Shown here: positions 27,101 through 39,100 of the stretch, in pieces
Numbering within the stretch: position 1 is the stretch's first letter
Layout of the letters: each line of letters begins with the position of its first letter
NCBI GenBank assembly: GCA_013397435.1
Contig: VZRG01000182.1
Location: 302,701 to 366,700, forward strand
Origin: Erythrocercus mccallii
Lineage: Eukaryota > Chordata > Aves > Passeriformes > Dicruridae
Reading direction: 5' to 3'
Length of the DNA: 64,000 nt
Program-made: the position numbers and the translations under genes
Notes under the pieces: model-generated
Seen by the model: only the letters and a program-made list of their open reading frames with translations
The model's database searches: none
What the model was told of the DNA's origin: nothing

Positions 27101-30100
27101 ACAAATGTAATATGTCTTTATTATTTCCATTTTTAAAAAAGAAATAAATTCATGATATCTTTCCAGTGCTAACATTTCAGCCACTACATATATGTGGAAA
27201 CACAGAAGAGAAAGTTTCTGTATCTGCACTACCCCACTCAGGGTTCAATCACTGCAAATCACAGATGAAATGTGGCTGGTGCTGCTGTTTAGGGAGATTT
27301 AAGTGGTGCTTTAGGCCTTGTGCACATTCTTTCTATTCTAGGAGCACGTTGCTATGGCTGGAGAATAATTGCATATGGCCATCACATTATATCATAATTA
27401 AGCAATTAAAGTATGCTCGTGGCATTGTGCAGAGATTAATGACTGAGCAGGAGAAGTTGCCACAGCTTATTACACAGCCTGGCTCTCAACCCTCTCAGTG
27501 CAGCTTCTGGGCTGTGTTATTGCTGCTGTCATAACCTGTTCTGGTCTTAAAGAGGTGAAGATAGGAATATTAATTTCTTTCATTAAAGCCACTTTATTCT
27601 GAATCTGTCATAGACTCATACCTCAGGAAAGTTGCTGCTGTGCTCTGGCAGAGGAGCAATGCTAACCCCAGCTGTGTTGGGTTATTATATTGAATATGAG
27701 AGTTGTTCGTTTGAGCCAGTGTTTGTTTTCATTGTTTTCTCAAAAATCCATTATCTGAATTATTAAAAAAGGTAATATTAACCAAGTACCTTTAAAAATA
27801 CATCTTTGACATTCATTTTGAACACACGCTGGGTAATCATTCCAAGAGAAGGGACAAACTCAGTGTGGTAGGAAGCCAGAGATAGCCCCTACGACATGCC
27901 TGTAGTGAGCACACAGTCAGTTCTTATCAGATCACATGGGGATGTGTGCACACACACATACACCCACCGAGGGTCAAACTCTGGTCCCAATTAGTCTCTC
28001 TTAACAGAGCTCTGGGGTTACTAATTTGCTATCAATTACAATTAATTGAAGTCTTGAATAGCAAGACTTGGTTTCAGGAAACAGTATGGATATTAAATGT
28101 TCATTTTATTTTGTAAAACTGTTGTTTTATTTCAAAAAACAGTACTTTTTTCTAATCATATTCTATCAGTTCAGTTAAGAGGTTCACCAGCCTTTTGAAG
28201 TAACTGTTAATGCATTAGCCCAGGGAAATCAGCACTGGAGAATGCCTCCAGGTGGCATTTTTGAGGGTATGTCCAAGGATATCCTCAAACATCCAAAGGC
28301 TCAGTCAGCTCACGTATTAGAAATCTGTGTTAAACAGCTATGCTTGGAAATCCCCAGAAATGTCATTTATGACAGGCCTTGAAATTTGAAAAAGTAAAAT
28401 GGTGAAGACAGATGGAGCGTCAGAAGAAAATCTGACTGTCTGTATGGATACCCATCAGCATGGTGGTCTGAAGAGTATAGAAAACGATTATCATCTCAAG
28501 GCAGCAGGCTGCCTTTTGTAATACTAATCCAGTTTTCCCTCCTTGGTTTTCCTCTCAAACAGCTACAGGCTCATGGGCGGCAATTCACAATTCACCATCA
28601 ACCCTTCCACGGGGCAGATCATCACCAGCGCTCTCCTGGATCGAGAGGCCAGGGAGAACTACACGCTGGTGGTGGTGGCGAGCGACGGGGGCTTCCCCAG
28701 GGCTCTCTCCAGCTCCGCCAGCGTGCTCGTGTCCGTGGCTGACGTGAACGACAACCCGCCCAAATTCCAGCACCACCCCTACGTCACCCACGTGCCATCG
28801 CCCACCACGGCAGGTAACCTCATCGCTGGCAGTGCTTGGGATGAAAGCACTCCCGTAGAGAGAGACTCGTGGAATGGTTTGGGTTGGGAGGGACCTTAGA
28901 GATCATCTAGTAGCAACCCACCTGCCATGGGCAGGAACGTCTTCCACTAAATCAGGTTGGTCAAAGTCCTTGGCCTTGAACGCTTTCAGGGATGGGCATC
29001 CACAGCTTCTCTGGGCAACATCTTAATGAAATGCAAAGCTGTGCCACCAGAAATGTTTCTGAGATGTTCCTCTGCAGCTGTTATCCTGGTATTATCTTTG
29101 TGCTGCATGGGAGCAAGGAATAACGAACCTTAATTTACCATCCACAATTTAGCAGGTTTTTTCTACTGTGTTCCTCCCATCCAAATTCAATTATGTTCCT
29201 GTAGTTACATGAAGTAGATGTACTGTAAATGATCACGCACTCAAAAAAGTTATTATTTTGCCAGGGTTAGGAAGACAATGGCCTGTTTTTATTTCTGAAA
29301 GTCTCCTCTGAGCAATTCCTAAACAGGATTTTGACAACCTCTTCCAAAAATGCCATGTCACTGTCAGATGTTAATTATGTTGCCTTTCCTTGAGCCAAGC
29401 GGTGAAGTAAAATAAAATAAAAGTACTCAAGCAGCAATCTTCCTTTGGTGGAGCCTACACCCAAATTAAAGTTACTTCACTCAACATAGAGTTAATTTCT
29501 GGTTCAGTTCATGTTCCAGGTTTTCACATACATAAACATACATGGATATGTGATGCCTACAGAGAGGATTCTATGACAAATGGTTTACAAAATAATTTTT
29601 CTTTTAACAGAAAGAAAAGCTTATTTCCATGTCTTGGATTTTGTCTCTTAATTTTAAACAATTGCAAATACTTCTCCTTTTTATGGAAGAATGGATTTGT
29701 TTACAATTCTTCTCTGTTTCCACAACAACATTATGAAATCATTTTATTATTGCATTGGTGAAACTTTGTGTAATCTGACTAGTGCCTTTGTCTGGTGGTT
29801 TCTGAGATGCTTCTTTAAATTCTTTACGTAAGGAATGCACATAGGTTCACCTGATGTTTTCTGGCAATAATATGTTTTTGGGTGCTTTTGGTACGAAATC
29901 TCTTATAGCTATGTTTAAAGCTATGTTTACTCTGTTTTTATGTTAGCAAAAACCTAGGAATGTATCCACTTTTCTTATTTACAACTTTCTCTTATTTTTG
30001 GTATTTTTAAATCGAGTTTATAAAGGGGAACTAGTAATAATATAATTTTAATAACTGAAGCACAAAACCTTCATTTCTTCTGTCCTATTTCTCGTAGGGA

Positions 30101-33100
30101 TTTGAATACTGTTCTTGTCTAAATATTCCTGCCCCTGGAGTACAAATCACTGCACATGACAAATAGTGACATGAAGTAGTTTTAAGGGATGCTGTCAAAG
30201 ACATTCCTGGCTGTAAATGATTTTCCCTTAAGAGGTTGAAAACAACATCATTTTTATACAAAACAGGGTAAATTCCTAAATTTTTAGTAATGGTAAAACA
30301 TGACCAATGTTCTTCAAATTGGTTGGACAGTATCAAATTTTAAAGACAAGCCATGCGTTAGATCTGTAGTCTGGTGAGAAAGAACACCCTGGGGCCTCCT
30401 TGCAGGTGGGCAAATGTAGAGGATAATGCAAATGGTGCCCATACAGTCAAGCTTACTGTGAAGCGTAAATTCAAAAGACCTGAAAAGTCTGAGTGCAATC
30501 ATGTTATTGTACTACTGTGCAATAGTTCTGTATTTCTGTTTTACCAATGTGCTTTTAAAAATGCAGTCCTCTTAGTTACTGTCCTTGGAATACTCTTAGA
30601 AAATTAGAAGTAAGGGGCTAGTGGGGAGAAAGGAGCAGCACCCAGGGAATAGGAAGAGAAGGGATTGCAAGGGATGGTAGTGTAGGGTAAATGTCCAGGG
30701 ATGGTCACACTTATGTAACCTTAACAGTCCTTAAATTCCAGGGTGGAGTTTCTTCATGGATAAATAGGCTAGGAGTAATTTTAAAAATCAAAATAGCATT
30801 CAGTCTTACTGGGTTTATGGTTTTTATTGTGTGAATGTTCTAGAAGAAGGATGCTAGGCCTCCAAAAGGCTGCAGGTCTGTTTCCCAGTTACTGAGATCT
30901 GTACGTCCATCTCTCTGAATGCAGTGTCCTGTTTTTGAGCTCAACATTTTATGGCTGCGTGCATGTCTTGTGGATTCATAGACTCACCTGCCCCTTGCTG
31001 AACTCACTTTTTTGTGAAAAAAGCAGGTTTTTTTCAGGGCAGTGTGAGGAAGAGCATGCTGCTCCAGGATGTGCTTCTGAGTGAAAGGCTGGCATCATGT
31101 GTCTCGATCAGTGCATTCATTAAAGGACTGACCTAGCTCTGTTCTCCATTTCAGGCTCATTCGTGTTTGCTGTGACTGTCACCGATGCAGATGCTGGCTC
31201 CAATGCCGAGCTCCATTATTCCCTCGTGGGTAAGAACTCTGAGAAATTCCACATTGATCCAGCAAGGGGGGCTATCCTGGCTGCAAAACCACTGGCGGGA
31301 GAGTCCGAAGTCACCATTTCTGTTCACGTGAGGGATGGCGGCCGGTACCCCAAGACAGACTCTACCACTGTCACCGTCAGGTTTGTGGACAAAGCCGAAT
31401 TTCCCCGTGTTCAGGCGGAGCAGGACACCTTCACCTTCCCTGAAAACCAAGCTGTCGGGACACTTGTCACCACTGTCTCTGGATCTTCAGCCAGAGGAGG
31501 CTCCTTGTCCTATTACATTGCCAGCGGTAACCTGGGCAGCACCTTCCTGGTGGACCAGGTGACAGGACAGCTTTCTGTCGGGCGGGCTTTAGATTTCGAA
31601 GCCGTACAGAAGTACGTGGTGTGGATTGAGGCCAGAGACACGGGTTTTCCCCCCTTTTCCTCATACAAGAAACTGGAAGTATTGGTGATTGACGTCAACG
31701 ATAACGTGCCGGAGTTTGAGCAAGATCCCTTCATTGCAGAAGTAGCAGAGAACCTGTCCCCACGGAAGATACTGACGGTGGCTGCTGTCGACAGAGACAG
31801 TGGTCTAAATGGACAGCTAAATTATGAAATAGTTGAGGGCAATACTGAAAACAGTTTCAGCATCAATCGAGCCACTGGTGAGATCAGAAGTGTCCGGCCC
31901 TTGGACAGGGAGAAACTGTCTCAGTACACGTTAACCATAAAAGCTTCAGATAAAGGCACTCCGCTCCAGAGCACGACTGTCAAAGTTATCATTAATATTT
32001 TAGATGAAAATGACAATGCTCCGAGGTTTTCACAGATATTCAGTGCTTCTGTGCCTGAAAATGCCCCTCTAGGTTTTACAGTAACACGAGTCACGACATC
32101 AGATGAGGACATTGGGGTGAATGCGGTCAGCAGGTACTCCATAAGGGATACCAGTCTCCCGTTTACCATAAATCCCAGCACCGGGGACATCACCGTCAGC
32201 AGGCCACTGAACAGGGAGGACACCGACCGCTACAGAATCAGGGTCTCTGCGCATGACTCGGGGTGGACGGTGAGCACCGATGTCACCATCTTTGTCACAG
32301 ATGTCAATGACAATGCCCCGCGATTTACAAAACCATCCTATTACCTGGAGTGTCCCGAGCTTCCTGGAATTGGGCTAAAGGTCACCCAGGTTTCAGCCAC
32401 CGATCCAGATGAAGGGTCCAATGGTCAAATCTTCTACTTCATAAAATCCCAGTCCGAGTTCTTCCGCATTAACGCAACCACGGGAGACATTTTCAACAAG
32501 CAGTACTTAAGGTACCAAAACTCCAGCGGTTCCAGCAATGTCAACATCAATAGGCACAGCTTCATCGTGACATCATCAGACCGGGGCAGTCCCCCATTAG
32601 TGAGTGAGACCACTGTCACCATAAACATTGTAGACAGCAATGACAACGCACCGCTCTTCCTCACTCCTAAATATTTCACTCCTGTTACTAAGAACGTGAA
32701 GGTTGGCACAAATTTAATTAAAGTTACTGCAGTGGATGACAAGGACTTTGGCTTGAATTCTGAAGTGGAGTACTTCATCTCTGATGAGAGCAAAACTAAT
32801 AAATTCAGACTGGACAGGAGTACAGGCTGGATTTCTGTGTCATCTTCACTAATGGCTGATTTGAACAAAAACTTCCTGTTTAAAGTGAAAGCCAAGGACA
32901 AGGGTAATCCCCCACTCTCCTCTGAGGTAGCTGTTGAAATAGTAGTGACAGAAGAAAATTACCATACACCTGAGTTTTCCCAGAGCCGTATGAGTGTTAC
33001 TGTCCCTGAGAGCTACTCTGTTGGAGCAGTGGTCAGGACGGTGTCAGCACGAGACAGAGATGCTGCTATGAATGGATTAATCAGATACAATATTTCCTCT

Positions 33101-36100
33101 GGAAATGAAGCTGGAATCTTTGCTATTAACACAACCACTGGTACACTGACACTAGCCAAACCACTTGATTTTGAGTCACACCAAAAGCACGAGCTGGTTG
33201 TTGCTGCCGCGGATGGAGGGTGGGTGTCCCGAACAGGCTACTGTGCTGTCACTATTAATGTCATTGATGTCAATGATAACTCCCCAGCATTCAGCCCTGA
33301 GGAGTACTTTCCCACCGTGTTAGAAAATGCCCCCAGTGGGACAACTGTCATTTGTTTAAACGCCACTGATGCTGACTCTGGATCTAACGCTGTGATTGCG
33401 TATGCCATCCAGTCCTCAGATAGCGACCTCTTTGTCATTGACCCCAACACGGGAACCATCACCACCCAGGGATTTTTAGATTATGAAACAAAGCAGAGTT
33501 ACCATTTAACGGTAAAGGCCTTTAATGTTCCAGATGAAGAGAGGTGCAGCTTTGCTACTGTCAACATCCAGTTAGAAGGGACAAATGAATATGTACCCCG
33601 TTTTGTGTCCAAGCTTTATTACTTTGAGGTTTCAGAGGCAGCCTCCAAAGGTACTGTTGTAGGTGAAGTTTTTGCAAGTGATCGTGATATGGGAATTGAT
33701 GGAGAAGTCCACTACCTCATTTTTGGCAACAGCAGAAAGAAGGGCTTCCAGATAGATGGGAAAAGTGGCCAGATCTATGTTTCAGGACCTCTTGACAGAG
33801 AAAAAGAAGAACGAATCTCTTTGAAAGTCCTTGCAAAAAATTTGGGGAGCATTCGTGGTGCAGATATAGATGAAGTAACTGTTAATATCACAATCCTGGA
33901 TGCCAACGATCCTCCTGTTTTTACCTTGGGAACCTACAATATACGGATCAGCGAGGGTGTTCCTCCAGGCACCCATGTCACGTTTGTCAGTGCCTTTGAT
34001 TCAGATTCTGTCCCCAGCTGGAGCAGGTTTTCCTATTTCATCGGGTCTGGCAACGAGAACAGTGCCTTTTCCATCAACCCACAGACGGGACAGGTGACGG
34101 TCACTGCAGAGCTGGATCGAGAAACGCTGCCCATCTACAACCTGTCTGTGCTGGCCATTGATTCGGGAACGCCGTCTGCGACAGGAACTGCTTCTCTGCT
34201 GGTAACTTTGGAAGATATCAACGACAACGGCCCTACCTTGTCCACCAGCCAAGGAGAAGTCCTGGAGAATACCCGCGCAGGAACTCTGGTGATGACGCTT
34301 CAGTCGTCAGATCCCGATCTCCCTCCCAACCAAGGTCCTTTTACATATTACTTGCTCAGCACTGGCCCTGCCACCAGCTACTTCAGCCTCAGCACCACTG
34401 GAGTCCTGACAACGACGAGGGAGATTGACAGGGAGCAAATCAGCGACTTCTACCTCTCAGTGATTACGAGAGACTCTGGTGTTCCTCAGATGTCTTCCAC
34501 AGGGACTGTGCAGATCAAAGTAATAGACCAAAACGACAACCCATCTCAGCCCAGAACAGTAGAAATCTTTGTTCATTATTATGGCAACCTCTTCCCAGGT
34601 GGAATTTTGGGTAACGTAAAGCCACAGGATCCAGACGTGCTGGACAGCTTCCAGTGCTCCCTCACCTCAGGGGTCACCAGCCTTTTCAGCATTCCCGGGG
34701 GCACCTGTGAGCTGCACTCACAGGCGAGGTCCACGGACGGCACGTTTGACCTGGCCGTCCTCAGCAATGATGGGCTGCACGGAGCTGTCACCAGCAGCGT
34801 CCGGATTTTCTTTGCGGGCTTCAGCAATGCCACCATCGACAACAGCGTCCTCCTTCGCCTGAGCGCCCACAGCGTGCGGGACTTCCTGACCAACCACTAC
34901 CTGCACTTCCTGCGCATCGCCAGCTCCCAGCTGACGGGGCTGGGCACGGCCATCCAGCTCTACGGGCTCTACGAGGACAGCAACCACACCTTCCTGATGG
35001 CGGCCGTCAAGCGCGGCAGCAACCAGTACGTGAACCCCAGCGGCGTGGCCACCTTCTTCGAGAGCATCAAGGACGTCCTCTTCCGCCAGAGCGGGGTGCG
35101 CATCGAGGCTGTGGACCACGACTGGTGCCTGCAGAGCCCCTGCCAGAACGGAGGGAGCTGCCTGAGGAGGCTGGCGGTGAGCCCGGCCCTGCGGACCCAC
35201 GAGAGCGTCCCCGTCATCATCGTGGCCAACGAGCCCCTGCGGCCCTTCGTGTGCAGGTGCCTGCCGGGCTACGACGGGAGCCTCTGCGAGACCGACATCG
35301 ACGAGTGCCTCCCGTCGCCCTGCCACAACGAGGGCACTTGCCACAACCTGGTGGGGGGCTTCTCCTGCAGCTGCCCAGAGGGTTTCACCGGCATGGCTTG
35401 CGAGAGGGACGTCAATGAGTGCCTTTCCAACCCCTGCAAAAATGGTGCTGCCTGCCAGAACTTCCCAGGAGGCTTCAACTGCGTTTGTAAAACTGGGTAC
35501 ACAGGTATGCTTTCACTCCTCCGTACCTCACAGTCCAGAAAAGATGGCAAGAATGTGGAGATGTGCCTTCTTAGCCCGAGATTGCCTGAGTACAAGCATC
35601 CCCAGTAGATGCAGAGGTCATGCAAAATGAGGTATTAATAGTTAACTCAGAAGACCAGGTGCCCATAGTATTATTTTATTTTAGCTCTCTCCCAAGGCAA
35701 ATCTCACTTACCTGATTTGCATTAGAACAGAAAGATTTTTGCGATAGCTGTTTAAATTTTTTAAATGTGTGGAAACCATTTCTAATGCTTAAGTATGATT
35801 TTTCTGTACATGTTATTGTTATGCATATTGTGGGAGCATTTCAAGTCTGCTAGAAGTGTGCCAAGCAAGAAAATCAGCCTCTGCCCTAAATTACTTTCAG
35901 GACAGAAAACAGATGAAGGATATGGGAAAAAACAGAATTCAGGCAAAATGGTCAACCTCTCTGTTCTGTATTCTGTCCCTTTGTCATTTATTTTTTTCAT
36001 TAAGCTCAGAAATGTCTGCAGCATTCCTACCCCTTCTGAGTATTTTTTTCCCCTGATATTTATTACACATTCAAACACAGCAGCATTGCAACCCTAGAAA

Positions 36101-39100
36101 AGCAGGCTGGTCTTTGCTTCTGCCATGAGTAGGATATTTAACGAAGGTCTGAACAATTTTAACCAGTGCTTATAGCCACTTTTTATAGACATCAGAAAAA
36201 AAAAAATCTAACAGAGAAGATTAGGTAAGGCTTTCAGTGCCTTTTCTAAGGAGTATTTCTGTATTGCAGAAGCCCCAGGGCAGCCCAGCTCAGCACAGCT
36301 CTCTCCATTCTGGTGTGGGACTTGCCACTACCACCACCAACACAACTCACCTGTAACCCATGCAGGGATCAGGGGATCCACTCTTCCTTTGGGATTTTTT
36401 ACTTAAAGTAGATCTGTGCAGAAGAGAATGGAGGAGGAAGTTAATTAATTTCAAAGTAAAGGTTTAACTACTTAATTTAAATCACAGCTGCAGCAGTGGA
36501 TACATGTTCAGTGCAATATCAGGATGCTGATGAGATCTTCTGCATGAACCTCACAAATATGCTCGTGAGCCTCAGGTCAGGAGCAATTGTTGTTAATTGA
36601 CAAGCAGTTCTAATTAAGTTACCAGTCCATGATTTTATTTCATGTTGTATATAGCACATCAAATTATTTTGTCAGGAGCATAGCAAAATAATTCTAGGCC
36701 ACCTATGCCCTGTTACTCTTGAGGTCATTAGCACCAGAGAGTACATGGGCGTGTGTTTGCTGTTGCAGTGAAGCAAAACACTTCATTAGCTCCAGCAGCA
36801 AACTACAGTGTATGCCTCTAGACTGTAATTTGAAACATTTATGAAGCATCCAGCTGATTTCTTCTGGTGTTAAAGCTCGTACCTTAATGCTCAGCCCTTA
36901 TGTCAGCTAAAAATGAAGCTCTGCTTGTGACAAGTTCAAAAAAAAGATGAGTATTTTTACTAAGAGAATGTGATGAGAGACTCTTAGAGTTTGAAGTGCT
37001 GGATTTCTTTCATGCCATGAATTAAATGTGGCATCTGATAGGAGCTTTTTTAAACTCCTTGTCAACACAAATAACCTTAAAATAGACTGCCACTGAGGCA
37101 GACGTTTCTGTTTGGGAGTCAGATGTTGTTTAATCAGTTGGCCATTGCAGAATCAAGAGTTATTAAAGTGTCCTGAGATTAATTGATCAAGACAGAAGAC
37201 AAATGGCACCAGTGTAATCAAAAGATAAAATATCTTTGGAGTTTAATATCAACAGAGCTTATTAGATAAGATCACAATTAATACACAGTATATTTAGACA
37301 TTTTATGTCTGCAAAAGCATATTTGAAATTCTGCAAATTAAATATTCAATAGGTTCTGCAAACAAATGTCAGTGTACTGATTGTTTGAGAATGCTTGACA
37401 TAGAGGCTATTATGTCATTATTATACTGCCAACAGAAAGAGAACACAGCTGCTTGGGCTCTTAATTTGCATTCATATGTGATTAAAGATAGCCACAGTGG
37501 ATGTAAAAATAAAGCTTCAAACTGTTTCTTCACAAATATAAGCCTTGAGTGCCTCAACAACAACAAAAAGAGGCATCCAAAAGAGTGGATTTCTAATTCA
37601 GTTCCCCATATACATAGCTTTGCTGCTTCTGTTGGAATGAAAATACAGTCTCATAATTGAATTTGCATGCTTGGTAAAAAAAATAACATTTACATGATAG
37701 TACATGCAAGTAGAAACTAGTATTTTCTGGGACAGACTCTCTGTTCACTGTAAATTAGAGTACATGAGCTGTAGACCTTTATAATGGTGTACCTGAAAAC
37801 TGAGAGTTTTACTTTTCCTTGATTTATTATGTTTTGTCAGCTGCATTTCACTTCATCATACTGCAAAAGGTAATGGCATTCTTTTCACTGGATAGGATTA
37901 TAAAGACTGATTACCTCAGAGCAACATCATTAGGGTTTGAACAATCTGTTATAATTATATCTCTTAATGATGAACAGGTTTTGTTTTTAAAATAATCACT
38001 TTCTGGGGGGAATATGCTTGGTGATTTACAGTAGTTGTCTGCCCTTCCTTTGAACTCTTCATTTCCTGTTTTCCAGGATTCATTAAGATGAAGGAATGTA
38101 GGTTTGTGAAGTTGTTTCAAATGCAAGATTAGAATATTAGAGCAACCACTTTAAAAGATGGACACAGAGGACCACAAAAACTAAAACTCTCCAATCAGCT
38201 TAATCTTAACTCAAAAGCATTCAGCTGGTATCTGTTCCTGTTATATTCTTCAATTAAAAAAAACCAAATCAGATGAACTTAGATTTTTTTGCATAAGCCC
38301 CTGCCTGTGATAGCATCAGCTGGAGGTGATGAATGGTAAATGTTGAATGCTGTCTGTTACCAATTATCCAGCATTCTCCTAAATTTCATGGTCTTCAGAA
38401 AAAGATCTTTCTGATGCAGAAATTAATACCTTGCATCTTTCAGAATTTCAGCCAAGAATTGATCTATAAATTCAGCTAACCAGTTTTCATCTAGGCCAAT
38501 TTAAATGGGATTTTGAGCAACTTGGTCTTGTGGAAGATGTCCCTGCCCATGGTAAGGGGTTGGAACAAGAAGGTTTTTAAGGCCCTTTCCAACCCAAACC
38601 ATTCTATGAGTCCATAATTCTGTTATTCTAAACACACTTCTATTGGTTTCAAGAACTCTTCAAACAACTGTTAAGCATAAAGAAGATGCTGTTATTAATT
38701 GGTTAAAATAAGTGCAGCTGAAATAAATATCCACATTCTCTTGCTGACTCAGCAAATGTGCCAGCTTTGATGTTTAGCTGAGAAAAAGAAGAGTGTTTAG
38801 TTAGATTGAAGGGCAAAAATCTGAGTAAGCCTTTTTAGCTATGCTTGATTTTTGTGAAAACTAAGCAACACCGCTGAGCTATTTTGAGCGTGTCTGTCTC
38901 ACTCTTGCTATGTGCTCTCCTTCGTAAGTCAAAGATCTCTACTACGGACCATAAATTGGAAACAAAGAAAACAGCAAAATCTCACATAAAAAGTTAGCTC
39001 ATCCTTCAGTCATGCCCGTTAGAGAATAAAACATAAATAAATACCCCCAAAGCATAATTAGATTCAGGCACTGGAAAAGTTTCCTGGATTTATGGTGCAT

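Noticed and set aside
27940..27970. CA-rich patch considered as a microsatellite
   Set aside because: Only a few imperfect CA units.
34718..35344. Minus-strand open frame opposite the GC-rich end of the giant exon
   Set aside because: Shadow of FAT4 coding sequence, with Ala/Val/Gly-rich composition and no recognisable domain.
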